Shown here piece after piece: positions 1 to 11,600 of a DNA stretch of 64,000 nucleotides (position 1 is the first letter of the stretch; every line of letters starts with the position of its first letter). This stretch comes from Closterium sp. Naga37s-1 (Eukaryota; Streptophyta; Zygnematophyceae; Desmidiales; Closteriaceae), in contig CANJKZ010000505.1 in assembly GCA_947471745.1 (NCBI GenBank), positions 558,001 to 622,000 of the forward strand. Reading direction: 5' to 3'. Made by a program: the position numbers and the translations under genes. The notes beneath the pieces were generated by a model, which saw only the letters and a list, made by a program, of their open reading frames with translations, made no database searches and was not told where the DNA came from.

Positions 1-319
1 ACCCGCACACGCACACAGCACACACACGCACACACTTATTGAGTCGACCAAATAACCATTCATCATCCAGCCTGGTGACCTTGTCTTCAGAGCCTACACA
101 TCACACCCTCACAACCCCCTTCCCCCCCCTTTTCTCCCCCCCTCCCTCCCGATCCTCACCATAATACATGCATGCTTTAAAAAAACCTGCAACGGTGCCA
201 GCAGCAACACCAGTGACAGCAAAAGCCCTCTCTGTTGGAATGAGGAGTTTTAGAATAATCCCGTTCCTAGCAGATGCCATATACCAAACCCACCCCCCCC
301 TCTGTAGGAAGCGTCTCAC

Positions 320-3300
320 CTGATTCTGGGCACAGAGCACGCGCACGGTGAAAGCAAGCGGTGTGTGGACGCATGCAATAGCCTCGTCCTGCACGGCCGT
401 GGACATGCGCTCCACGTGGATCAGCTCACCCACGCTCAGCACGTCCCCTTCCTCCTCGCCGCTCGCTGCAAACGCGCTCACGGCTCCCCACAGGGCGTCG
501 TGGCTGGGCCGTGCGTGGGGAGAGAAGGATCGTACAAGCCGCTTGAAATCGCCCACACTCACTCTTGCTCCGACTTTGCTGCTGCTGCTGCCACCGCCGC
601 CCCCACCGCTGCTGCTGCTGCTGCTGCTGCTATCCGTGTTGCTGCTTGTGATTGTGCTACTAGCGCTTCTGCCACTACTTACTGTGCTGCCACTGCCACT
701 GCTGCTGCCGCTGCTGCTACCAGCAGCGGCAGTGGCATGCATCGGTTGGCCCATGGCTTGGCACCGGCATGCCAAGAATTCATCAATGAGCGCTGCTGCT
801 CTGGTGAGGTCCCTCTGGGACTGGGCTGGAGGCCGCCCCTCCTGAGCTGCTACGAATTCCGTTACTATCGCCTGAAAGAAGTCGAGGCAGGCAAAAACAG
901 GAGAGACGGATTTTTTTGGGGAGGGGGGATGAGAGAAGAGAAACTGAGCTGGAGAAAGGGCGGAGAGAGGTGGGGCATGGGATGCAGCACGCATGCATGG
1001 AAACTCACATGGACATAGGGGATGGGGAGGGGCAGCAGATGTTTCTCCACCTCCACATCCCTCGTGAGGCGGTGTGCGGCAGCTCGGAAGAGGAAGAGCA
1101 GGGAGGAGCGTGGCATGGCGCAGAGGCAGGCGTCTGCCAGCAGGTGGAAGAGCAGGTGGGTGGAGAGAGGCAGAGTGGCGGGGTCGGGGAGGAGACGCGA
1201 GAGATGCTGCAGGGCCTGCCTGTTGGTGTGTTGAGGGGAGGGCGGGAAGGGGGGCGAGAGACAGAGAGAGGAAGAAAGTGGGGGGGTTGTGTTAGCCTGA
1301 GAGCAGGTGGAAGAGCAAGTTGGTAGAGAGAGGTAGGGCGGCGGGGTCGGGGAGGAGGTGCGAGAGGTGCTGCAGGGCCTGCCTGTTGGTGTTTTGGGGA
1401 GCAGGGAAGGAAGAGAGACAGGGAGGAGGAAAGCGAGGCTTGACTTTTGCGCAAGAGCGCGGTGGGCCATAGGGATTGTTAGTTAGGCCTACCTCTCCAC
1501 GCTTCACCCGTGAGCATAAGATTGATCATGGAGGCGTGGTCACAGAATTAAACAGCAGCACGTCGGATGTTCAGAGGGCTAATCGTCACAACAAGCACAA
1601 CAAGCACCGACCTGAAAGCTTCCTGCCAGTCGAGTGTATCCGTGACCAAGGGAACATCCCCATACGCCGTGTCCCACTGCCGCTTCTGCTTCTCCTCCTG
1701 CTGCTGCCGCTGCTGCCCCTGCTGCCGCCAGTCCTGAGCCCACTGCCAGTAGTAGGGCCCTAGTAGGCTGCTCAGCTGCTGCGTGCTTATGCCCTGCTTC
1801 TGGGCGCCTGCATGCAGAGAGGTGCAGGGTGGTGGCGGGGAGAGAGAGGATGGGGAGGAAGGGGAGCAAGGTGAGGAAGGAAAGGGAGGGGAGGAAGGGG
1901 AGGTGTGGTGGGGAGGAATTTGGAGTGGGTTGTGATGGAGGTAAACGAGGGAGTGGGAGCTTTTGATGCGCATGGCGGAACAGTGCGAACAAGAGAGAAA
2001 TTTAAAGAGCTGGTGGTGGTGGTGGTGGTGGTGGTGGTGGTGATGGCATAAAAGGTGGTGGTGTGTAGGCAGTGAGGCACTGACTGATGAGCACGAGGCA
2101 GAAGTCCCTCAGAGCCAGCTTCATCAAATCGCCCTGCTGCTCTGCTGCCCCACCTGCTGCCCCGCCTGCTTCGCCGCCTGCTGCTTTCTTTGATGCTTCG
2201 TGTGGAGCTGCACAGTAGTGTTTGTGAGGGAGGGGATGAAAGAGCAGAGACATTAGAAGACGCATGGTACAATATCAAATAACAAATCTGAGTGCCATTA
2301 TTAAATCGATTGGATGAATGAAAAGGTACTGAGCATATGATCTCTAGACGGTTTTTCTGGAATCAAACCTTGTATTACAGCTACTCAATCAGTGAAGGCA
2401 GCACGCTATCACTAAGCTGAGCACAAAATCATTCTGCGTAAAAGACGAACACAGTACCTTTGCTTCGAGCAATGAGCAGAGAGGCAGCAGCGTCAGCAGC
2501 TGCAGCCCGAGCAGCCCTGGCGTCGTTGGAGGGTGGCAGGGCGCTGCAGCTGATGAGGGGAAAGAGGGGAAGGGGATGAGGAAGGGAGGGGAGGAAAGAG
2601 ACATGCAGGAATGACAGATAGAGGGTTGGGGAAAGAAGGTCAATGAGGAATGACATACTACAGGGGATTGGGAGGCGAATGAGAGATGAGAGGGATTAGG
2701 AGGGAGACGGATGGGGGATGATGACCATGTTGGGTGGGTGGCGGGGAGTGGGGGTGAGAGTGGAGGGGATTGTGTGAAGGGGAGCAAGGAACGTGCAAGC
2801 ATCCATGCAAGGACACCTCAGAGGGGACGATGGAGGATATGAAAGAGGGCACACAAGAAGGAATGAGGAGGAATATGCGAGTGAAAGGGACACACAATCA
2901 TTACATGCCATGGCATGGCATAAAATGGCATGTCCCCATTTCCATATCTCTTATCATCCCTTCCCCTTCCCCTTCCCCTTCCCCTCCCTTCCCCTCCTGT
3001 CCCCTCCCCTCTTATCCCCCACCCCACCACCCCTCCCTCCCTGCCCCTTCAGACGCACGATGAGAGCACATGCAGGCAGTGCGGCCACTGCTGCAGGAAG
3101 TGCTGTAGTCGCTGCGATGCCAGCTGTGGCAACGGCAGTGCGTGGCTGGGCCCACACGCGTTCATCTCCAGCAGCGATGCTGCCAGGGCGAAGGAGGGGG
3201 TGAGAAAGGCGGGGGGCGATTAAGCAGAGCATGATTTGCAAGGACTGGAGGCTCAACATTGTTGAGCGCAGATAAGACGCACGACAGAGGTTATCTCCTG

Positions 3301-3974
3301 CTCTCCTGGTTCAGACTTCCCCATTCCCCACTCCCGCATCCCCCCCCCCACTCCCGCACCCCCCCATTCCCGCATCCGCATCCGCATCGGAGGGGCATCA
3401 GTACCTGCGGAGCGCACGAGCAGCACGGAGTGGGGCGAGAGGCGGCAGGGGCGGCCGTAGCAGTAGCAGGCGATGGGGACGAAGGAGAGCGCGCCGCCAG
3501 GGAGGAACGAGAGGTCCGCTTGCATGGGGCCCGTGCCCTCGCCCGCTGCTGCTGCCGCGTTGGCGATCACCGTTGATAGGGAGAAGCTGTGGGAAGGGGA
3601 GGGGAAGGGAAGGGACGGTTAGCGGTGGGATGGGAAGGGAGGAGAAAGGAGGGAGATAGGAGAGGAAGGGACGGGACGGAGGGCAATTTTAGAGCGTCTG
3701 AACCGTGAAGCCTGGTTACATACCCTAGAGCACATGAACACGTGAAGCAAGGGCGTCAACGCGTACTGAGAACGGAGGCAAGTAACGCGTACAGCGGGTA
3801 CTGGTGCACGTGGAAGGCTAGTAACGCGTACAGCGGGTACTGGTGCACGTGGAAGGCGCGCTGGCCGATGGTGACGACGAGGTCGCTCGCCATGCCCGCC
3901 ACTTGCGCCCACTCCGGCTCGCTCTCATGCGACAGCAGCGACGCTCCCGCGTCGTCGCAACCCTCGTCGCCCAT
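320..3974 (-). CDS. NPH3/RPT2-like BTB protein, copy A (3' end beyond window)
   Basis: Eight exons read on the minus strand: 3974-3832, 3586-3405, 3179-3059, 2549-2458, 2207-2085, 1807-1612, 1219-1009 and 871-320, together exactly 540 codons. Exons 1-3 give a BTB-like start (ASDLVVTIGQRAFHVHQYPL, then SFLPGGALSF and a CYCYGRPC stretch matching the plant 'PGG..F..A.KFCYG' region, then SLLEMNACG). Exons 5-8 match NPH3 landmarks: LLGPYYWQWA (as '..YYAKRWLPG'), LLPDPATLPLSTHLLFHLL, AIVTEFVAAQEG, and HARPSHDALW followed by MSTAVQDEAIACVHTPLAFTV (as 'ARP.HD.LY...M..EA..HAVQNERLPLRVVVQVLF'). A Ser/Gly-rich insert coded by CTG/GCT repeats lies in exon 8. Family members are plasma-membrane-associated CUL3 adaptors in phototropin signalling; the exact role here is unknown. 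The start ATG at 3974 is the first in frame with the BTB. Exon 8 ends in CAG|gtgaga and the gene continues past base 1. Family assignment is good, the exact product uncertain. Confidence 0.8.
1140..1398 (-). repeat. Tandem duplication of the head of NPH3-like exon 7 with its acceptor
   Basis: Copies at about 1302-1398 and 1140-1236 share the acceptor (caacag|gcaggccctg) and roughly 80 bases of exon 7. Only the copy nearer base 1 continues into the full exon (LLFHLLADACLCAMPRS); the other breaks off after CTCTCAG. Copy B at 61211 has a single version, so the duplication arose after the copies separated or was lost there. Confidence 0.85.
3781..3858 (-). repeat. 39-bp tandem repeat of exon-1 end with splice donor (2 units)
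   Basis: Two 39-bp units each contain the end of NPH3-like exon 1 (FHVHQYPL) plus its donor (CCGCT|gtacgc). Donors lie at 3832 and 3793. The unit is 13 codons long without a stop, so use of the second donor would add 13 residues in frame. The homologous copy B (53246-53400) has about four units. Confidence 0.85.
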
Positions 3975-5060
3975 CGCGAGCGTCGTCGGAGCAGGCGACG
4001 GCGAGGCGCGCGGAAGAATCGGCGCGAACGTGGCGGAGTGAACGGCGCGGAACGGCGCGAAGGTTCAGCGACAAGGCACGGGGGAGAGCGCGGGAGCGGC
4101 TGCTGCCTGCTGCTGTCTGCTGCTGTCTGCCGCTCTCTCTTGCGCTCCTAATGTGTGCTGTGTGCAACGCGCACCAGAAATAAAGAGAACTAAGGTCTCT
4201 GAAACAACCACTCTTCGAACCAAGGTCGCTCGGAGGACGACCGTTGGACGCTAAGAGAGATTACGGTATAAAACGGACGCTCAGACTCAATGCGCCAAGA
4301 GAGATTATGGCTGTCAGGTCTGCTGAGCAATACAGCGCGTCAAGAGCGTAAAGAGCGTAAGGTACGTGAAGTGTGAAAAGAAGTGCTGAACCGTGAACAC
4401 GGAGACAAGCATGCCGTGTTGCTGGAAAGCGGTGGCAGGGAATCACGCGACGACGCTGCTGATCCATCCCCCTCTCTATCACCACAATCCTGACAGTAAA
4501 TATCTACAGCGCGGATCGCGCGAGTAGGATAGACAAGTCCTTCGTTAACAACGCCGCGTGAACCAAGGCTTGCAAATATAAAAAAACGCGAGGACTGGAT
4601 GAACGGCTCCGATTGTACCGATGGAGCTCGACAGTGTGGATTTTCTCGTCTGTAACGCGCAGATGCTGCAGCTCCCGCAGAGCAGCAGGCAATGGCTGGT
4701 CGTACCACCCGACCTGAACTCGCCATTGCATCGCTGCGCTCTGCGATAGTGCGATGTGACAGAAGCATCGACATTTCCGACGCTTCGGCTTCGAATATCT
4801 CGACGCGACGCGAGCCTAGCTGACCTCTGCTTTCACGTTCTCGTTCTCGCCTTGGGACGGAAATGGGATGAAGGAGGCGTTTCTGCTCGAGAGATGTGAT
4901 AGAGGACGAATTCGCACCAACCTCAAGGTTGTTCACCACTCACTTGAGCAAAGACCAAATAGAGTACAAGAGGGAGTTTCGAAAGAATGCTCTTCAATGC
5001 GGTGACATGCGATTTCGTGCCTTTCCGAAAGGTTTTCTGTCACTGTAAAATGTTCTCCGA
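3975..5060 (-). repeat. Upstream region of NPH3-like copy A, arm of a large inverted duplication
   Basis: The reverse complement of this stretch aligns with 46978-47084 plus 52389-53142 on the opposite strand. Shared blocks include the 'cacgaaatcgcatgtcaccgcattga' area and the 'gccgaagcgtcggaaatgtcgatgct' area. It is the presumed promoter/5' UTR of copy A. It carries no Ty3/gypsy element where copy B has one, so it acts as the empty site. The short ORFs in it are not conserved in frame between the two copies. Confidence 0.8.
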
Positions 5061-5380
5061 GGTTTTCCAGTGACACCATGATGCCTTTCACTTGTGATGA
5101 TTTGAATCTGGATTGCAAATCTGCAGTATTGGCCAGAAAACACATAACGTGAACTTCATTTACGTTTTATAAGAATACTTGTTCATACATTTGTCAGATT
5201 GCGAGACAATGTACGCCCTACCCAAAGTAGTATCCCTACACTAGTGTACATTTTGTGTAACAATAAAATAATATTAAGAGGTACACTCAGCCAAGTCCAC
5301 AGCTACTCCATGGCAGCATGCCATCCATGCCCACCCCGGCATGGACTGGCAGTGCACTGCACAGGCAGAGAAGAAGGCTG
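5061..5380. other. AT-richer spacer, no gene seen
   Basis: Between the NPH3-like upstream arm and the foldback at 5381. Base composition is less GC-rich than the surroundings and no supported coding frame was found. The segment 5170-5280 is AT-rich and ends in an 'aataaaataatatt' stretch. Confidence 0.4.
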
Positions 5381-5563
5381 GGCCTTGAGCATTGCCAGGA
5401 CCAAGACGTGCGGGTGCCCTAATAGGGACTGGCTCTGCCCACGCCCGCCCACACCACATGACATCACTGCTGGCCAGACAGCTTTGTCATGTGGCGTGGG
5501 AGGGAGGGGACAGAACCAGTCCGGTTTGGCCCGGAATCGAGTCCCCAGCCAATGCTCAAGGCT
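5381..5563. repeat. Foldback (imperfect inverted repeat, arms about 80 bp)
   Basis: GGCCTTGAGCATTG at 5381 is mirrored by CAATGCTCAAGGC ending about 5563; inside, GGGACTGG..TCTG pairs with CAGAACCAGTCC, and CACCACATGACA pairs with TGTCATGTGGCG. The loop, around 5464-5481, is about 18 nt. A transcript would fold into a long imperfect hairpin. It may be a small foldback element or a hairpin-RNA precursor; no target-site duplication was identified. Confidence 0.6.
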
Positions 5564-5675
5564 TCAACCTCTCTCATGCACTAGCAAGGCCACCCACTGA
5601 AACTGCAATCCTTGCTGCCAATGAAGGCACCTGCAGGCAGAGAAAACCAAGAAAGGCGCATATTAGTACAGGCTG

Positions 5676-5703
5676 AAAAAAAAAAAAAAAAAAAAAAAAA
5701 AAA
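5676..5703. repeat. 28-base poly(A) tract
   Basis: An uninterrupted A run following a non-repetitive segment that starts near the foldback. It could be the tail of a retroposed sequence, but no promoter boxes or target-site duplication were found to support a SINE. Confidence 0.7.
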
Positions 5704-5739
5704 CAATACAAAACAAAACATATCAGCAAACAAGAAATC

Positions 5740-7390
5740 AGGAAGTAAACCATGTGCGTAAAAAATGGAGGCAAGGGCTGAAACTTATCTGAGGTGAAGG
5801 AGCTTGGAGTGCGAAGTGCAGCGCAAGGTCTTGGGGGTCAATGGGCGTGCAGAGGGCTCTTGGAGAACCTACCATGAGGCGAAATAAAACAAGTCAGTGA
5901 ATGGGGAGTTGAAGCTTAACTTGAACAAAAACCATAAGGTCAGCAAGGGTGAAAGCAAAAGGGGTAAGCAGTGGAGTAATACGATAAAGCAAGGGAAATG
6001 GCTGGGGTTGACAACTTATCTCGCCATGGTTGAGTGTTGAGGCGCGTGAGCAGGCCATGGTACTCCCATCCCATGGATCTTGGGCTTGCTGGAGTGTGCA
6101 GCGGTGCACAAGGTCGTGGGGGTACATGGCATGTAGATGGCGCTTGGAGAACCTGCCATGAGGCGAAATAATACAAGTCAGTCAATGGGGAGTTGAAACA
6201 CAACTCAAAGGAACAAGGAATCAGCAAGCTTGGAGTTAGCAGTGGAGGAGCATTGGAGCGAGAAATCAAGGAAAAACGCTGGGGTTGGTGACTTATCTTC
6301 CATGGTTGTTGAACCCTGAGATGCCTAAGCAGGCCATGGAACCTGCAAGGAGATCAAGGAAACTGATTAATAAACAGCAGTGAATATAAAATGCAGAAAC
6401 GGACGGTGCTGCTGTGGTGCAAGTGTGCACTGCCTACAGAGCCAATACCAATAAAAATACCTTAGGGGGACCTTTACCAACCTCAACCTTTACCAGCACC
6501 TCAACCTTTACCATCACCTCGACCTGAACTAAGGGGGGTGGCTCCGAGGAGTGTGGAGTGGGTGGTTGATACGTTCAACCTTCACCTGCCCTGGAGCTGC
6601 TCCTCTGTTGTGCGCCACAAAGCATGGAAGGCCGCCAAAAGATGTTGCTGCTCTGAAGTCATCGCAGCATACCCTCAGATAGAACCTGCAAGTTTGGCAA
6701 TAAACAAGAATTAGTAAAGGAAGGGCAATAAAGAATGCAAAACGAAAAGAAGCGTGGAAAGAACAGAGCCAAATACCAACCGAAAAACCTTCAGGGGGAC
6801 CTTTACCAAACCTCGACCTGTACCTAACCTTAACCAGGGGGGTGGCTCCAGCGGATTGTGAAGGGTGCAATCGATACGTTCAACCTTCACCTGCCCTGGA
6901 GCTGCTCCTCTGTAGTCCGCAATGAAGAATGGAGAGCCACGAAAGCCGTTGCTCCTCTGAAAGCTTCGGAAGTACGCCTAGCAGCCTCCATTAACACCTG
7001 CAAGTATAAGAAGTAACATGAAGTCAGTGAATGGAAGTGAAGAAAGCAAAAGGAAATGAAGACTGACGTGAAAGAAACACGTGCTGCCCCACCACAGAGC
7101 CAGTACCAACCATACACCTTGGGAACCTTTACCGCTACCGAACCTGTACCAAACCTTTACCAGGGAGGAGGCTCTGTGGTGAGTGGTGGTGAAAGGTGAT
7201 ACTTTCAACCTTCACCGTCACAAGTCGGGGATATCGATGTCGCTTCAGCCACGTCGTAGCTGGCGTCGCGACGAGGCCGAGGAAAAACGCAGATCGACGT
7301 AGCTTCGCTACGTTGCAGAAACTCCCACGGACGAGGTAATGAAGCTCCACGATCCGACCATACGATCCCGGCAAGGCTGAACGGCATCGA
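5740..7390 (-). repeat. Array of diverged exon-like repeat units, unrecognised
   Basis: Two related unit types repeat with spacers of 200-300 bases. Type 1 (about 5750-5960 and 6070-6330) contains, on the minus strand, an acceptor-like tgcag/ggcag, a segment reading GTTCTCCAAG..., and a tail of CTTCAACTCCCCATTCACTG. Type 2 (6480-6720, 6790-7030, partly 7140-7220) shares GGAGCAGCTCCAGGGCAGG and 'cgatacgttcaaccttcacc'. On the minus strand 7002-6897 is open (start VLMEAARRTSEAFRG, end TTEEQLQGQ), and 6690-6588 ends in the same TTEEQLQGQ. This could be a decayed multi-exon gene grown by unit duplication. Type 1 also forms the palindrome at 61645-62263, so the family is dispersed. No known domain was recognised. 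Confidence 0.5.
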
Positions 7391-7851
7391 CGTGAGAAGA
7401 CGGTGACGGGTCGAATTTGGTAGCGCGATCGAAAGCCAAGCTCGATTAGCAGAAGTGCCAGGAAGGCTACGGAAACTAATTGAAAATCACGAGAAGACGA
7501 GCCGGAATACGAAGAGAGACTGAAGATGCGTGGAATGTCTAATTTCGGACCGTTGGAATGCGCTATTCGGTGAAATCAGTCACCAGTTGGAATTCCCGCT
7601 TTGCTGGCTTCGAAGGTGGTCCCAAACATGCCACCGTGGACTACGAGGACTATACTGGATCATACCGATTCGCCGACAAGGCTCTGATTGGACCGCCAAA
7701 TGAGCCCCAACGCCTGATTGGACCGCCAACGACAACACTATCCTACCAGTCGAATGAACCTTTCAGAATGTCCTCAATTTGGGACACGTATGCTGTTTCA
7801 ACAGCCAGAAAAAAACGCGGGTATACACACGAATTTTGAAGGTCTAATGAC

Positions 7852-8439
7852 GTGGCCTACAAAACTTCCGCTCATTCAACCGCCGCGATCCGTATTCCGA
7901 AGCGTGCTGCTAAATTGAGCCGCTCTAGTGCTCAGGAGGCGGCTGGCAGAAGAGTTGGGAGGGAAGTCGAGATCTCTCTTGTTGGGTCTGACAGCAGCGG
8001 CGGTAGAGAGAAGCGACGGAGCAGCTGTAAACCCATCATCTGCCACAAGAGGAAGCTCGAGGAATGGTTTAGCGAATTGGCGATCTCACATGTAACTTCT
8101 GCTGTCGGCTGTTCCAAAGTGGTTGGAAACTGGGTTTCGCCAACCCTTGTTGCTGTTCCAGAGGCCATGTTGAGTGGCGACGTAGATGGCAAAAGGTTTT
8201 CGTGCATGCATTGTGGCGACGGCGAAGTCGTTCGTCATTCTGTTAATGTGAATGGACAGGAAACCCGGCAGGATGTCGGATGTGTGAAGGAAGGTCCAAT
8301 CTGGTTTAACACGGTTCGGATAGATTTAGCGAGTTTGCAAGTCAATCTCACATCACATGCCATACCTAGGGGTTTGTCCCCCCTCATTCTCCCACCTGAT
8401 CAGCCAGTGCGGTTCAGTAAAATTTTACGTGGTAAATAA
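7852..8439 (+). CDS. Hypothetical ORF (195 codons), doubtful
   Basis: An open frame starting MAYKTSAHSTAAIRI and ending PVRFSKILRGK. It has a CMHCGDG pair and mixed composition rather than the low-complexity composition of most spurious frames here. No family was recognised and no second exon identified. It ends 211 bases upstream of the DHQS-like start on the same strand and could be part of that gene's 5' region or simply non-coding. The preceding 7391-7851 holds nothing recognisable. Confidence 0.2.
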   Translation: MAYKTSAHSTAAIRIPKRAAKLSRSSAQEAAGRRVGREVEISLVGSDSSGGREKRRSSCKPIICHKRKLEEWFSELAISHVTSAVGCSKVVGNWVSPTLVAVPEAMLSGDVDGKRFSCMHCGDGEVVRHSVNVNGQETRQDVGCVKEGPIWFNTVRIDLASLQVNLTSHAIPRGLSPLILPPDQPVRFSKILRGK

Positions 8440-8649
8440 CGGTACCTTCAGTTAAACACAGCACCGTAAAGCACCAGACAATACCGTCGCTTCGTGAACA
8501 GAAAAACACCCTTCCCTAACCCAACCCAAGGCACACGAAAGTCCCAACTTTTTCCGTCAAAGCAATTTGAAGGTTTGTTTGATTCCCAAGGTCTCCATCC
8601 TGCTTCCCCACTGTATTTTCTTCTCAAATTCCTGTCTATCTTTTCCGCC

Positions 8650-11600
8650 ATGATCCCCACGGCTCTTCCACATCGTTCTTTTCAAGCTCAAGCGCTTTCC
8701 CGTCCCTCTCCCTTCACTTCTTCCTTCTCTCCCTTCTCCGCCTCTGCACGCGTTCCGCTTTACTGCGTTTCAGCCAGCTCTCGCTTGCACGCGCACACTG
8801 TAGCGGCGCGACAGACTCGGTTCTCGACGAAAATTTGGCAACATCCTCGTTTCGATCAGAGTTTGAGATCAAGCGATCAGACGGTGGCCTGTCGCATGGC
8901 GTCGCACTTGCGACCGATGACTACAGCTAAAGCGACGGATGCGAAAGCGAGCGCGACAACTAGTGGCGACGGGAGCGAGAAGGAGGTGTGGGTGATGACG
9001 CAAGCAAAGGAGGTGGTGACAGCAGCACTGGAGGCGGGATGGGGGACGGTGGTGGTAGAAGGAACGGAAGAAGAAGGGGAGAGCGGAGCGGGGAAGAAGG
9101 GGAAGCGCAAGGGTGGGAAGGACGGGGAGGAGATTGCGGAGGGGAGTGCGAGCGCAGGGGAGGAGAATCGCGAGGCTTTCGAGAGTACGTGACGCGGCGG
9201 GCTCGCATGGTGTGCTGTGTGCTGTGGGTTGTGTCATTCTCGCACTCTCATTCCACTCGTCTTTCTTCCACTGTCTAGTGATGCAATGCAGCCTCATGCT
9301 AGTCGTCTCTTGCTTCCATACTTCCATTTTCGTCGCTCTTGCGTCGATGCAAACGACATCCCGTCGCACTTCGTCGCATTTTGAGTCGCACAAACATCTT
9401 CGTGACGCACACCGTCACTCCTCCGCCATTCGACGTCCCGTCCGTCTTTGCTCCTCACGCTCCCGTCGCGCCATCAAACGGGACCCCTCCCTCCGCCCCC
9501 CGCCCCTCCCCCTACCCCCGGTTCCCCACACGGGGATGCGCGGCAGAACTAGGTCGCGTGCGCGTGGTGACGCGGAGAGGCGCGGCGGTGTACGGCGCGG
9601 GCGGAGAGAGGGTGGCGGCGTGGGTGCGCGTGGCGAGCGCGGCGGAGCAGGAGGCCATGTGCGCGCTGGCGGGGCGAGAGGACGTTGTGGTCATGGACGC
9701 CGCGGACTGGAAGGTGCGCGCCGTGGGGGGAAAGGGGGGAGGGATGGGGGCTGTGTGGGGGCATTCCTGTGCAGGTGTGTGGCGTGGGGTGTTGGGCCGT
9801 GGGGGGATTGGCATGTGCTAGCAGGGCGAGAGAGGCCGTTGTGGTCATGGGCGCTGCAGACCGCTCCCTTCCCCAACCCCTTTCCCTTCCCCTACGCCTC
9901 CCCCTCCCCTTCCCCTTCCTCTTCCCCCTCCCCGTGCTGTCTGCGCGCCACCAGGTGATCCCAGCAGAGAACGCGGTGGCGGCCTTTGCACCCACGCGCA
10001 CGTCCATCATGGGGGTCGCCTCCACCGCTCAAGACGCCCAAGTGCTGCTCGAGGTCCGCTGCTTCTGCTTCCTGCTGCCTGCTGCCTGCTGCCTTCCCAT
10101 GCGTCTCTTGCTTGTTTCTCCTTGTTGCTCACGCTGCACAAGCCCTGCTCCACGTCTGCTCTGCTGCCACACGTGCCTCTTCCTATCTACGTCAACTTGC
10201 TCTCTTCTCCCACACGACACTCAACGCCCTTGCAGTCACTTTAAATCAAGTACTGCTCTCCATACTGCCTTCTCCGTCCCATATGCACTCAACTAACCAA
10301 CACTCATTATTCCGAACTCTCAATTCCATGCCTCCCTCCCCTCCACTCCCCTCCCTCCCATCGCCATGCCCTCTCGCAACATGCTCTCCCCGGCCAACCG
10401 GCCTTAACATGCACCCTCTGCTTGCTGTTGTTGTTGCTCCCAGTCTCTAGAAGCAGGGCTGGACGGCGTTGTGCTGCGCACCTCAGACCCCTCACAAGTC
10501 TTCGCCCTCAAGGCATGTCTCCTCTTTCTCTGCCCTTCTCTCTCTCCCCTCTCCTCCCTTGTTCTCCCCTCCTCCCTCTCTTCCCTCCTCTCTCTCTGCC
10601 CTCTCCTTACTCCCTGCCCCCCTCTCTCCCTGCCCCCCTCTCTCTGTGCTCTCCTCCCTAAATCCCGTCACTCACACACACTCTCTCTACCCCAGCCATC
10701 CATCATGCCCCGTGCTTCCCCCTCCCTCTCCCTCCCTCCCTCTCTTACCCTCCCTGCCACCCTCTTCCCAACCCCACTGCATTCTCTCTTCATTCTCTTC
10801 CCTTCCCCCCTCTCCCCCTTCTCCCTCCTTCCCCACTCACCTCCCTCCACCCCTCTCCACCCCTCACCACCCTCCTTCAGGCCTACCTATCGCAGCGCTC
10901 GCGCACAGCATCCCAGGTGGAGCTGGTACCAGCGACAGTGACAGCAGTGGCGGCAGCAGGCATGGGGCACCGCGTGTGTGTCGACCTCTGCTCGCTGCTG
11001 CCCCCCGGTGCAGGCCTGCTGGTAATCCTCTCGGCTGGGCGGCAGTAGGGAAAGGCGGTGATTCTAAGCCCTGGAGGCTCCAAGGTGGTAGGGACGGGCG
11101 TCGCAAGCACGTAGCAGGGCTGCCCGACGCCCTTCCTTACGCTGTATGGTCGTGGCAAAGGACACAGGCGTACAGGCTGTTATCCCTTGCTGTTTGCCTT
11201 TGCCTCTTGCCGGTTTCTTGTTTATTGTTAAACTTTCCCTGCTTTTCCTATCCCTGTTTCTTGTTTCTTTCATTTCTGCCCTCACCCGTCTCCTCTCCCA
11301 TTCTCGTCTCTTCTGTCACCCCTCTCTCTTCTCATTTCTCCCCTCTTCCTGCTTCCCCGGTTCATCCTCCCTTTTCACAACCCCACGCTGTCCATTCTGC
11401 CTTTCCCCCCGTTATCTCCCTCCTTCCCCCTACCTCCCACACTCCCACACTCTCTCATTTCCCATCCCCTTCCTCCCTCCCCTGCGCACACCCCCTCTAT
11501 GGCTGACCAGGTGGGATCATTCGCGCGGGGTCTCTTCCTCGTACATGCAGAGTGCTTACAGTCTGACTACGTCGCCTCACGGCCCTTCCGAGTCAACGCG

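Noticed and set aside
8494-8649. Upstream ATG at 8494 as DHQS-like start
   Set aside because: It would add 52 residues of hydrophobic and Pro-rich sequence before a good Ser/Arg-rich transit-peptide-like start at 8650; kept as a less likely alternative.
10469-11506. 345-codon plus-strand frame across DHQS-like introns
   Set aside because: Mostly translated pyrimidine-rich intron; it crosses conserved exons in the wrong frame.
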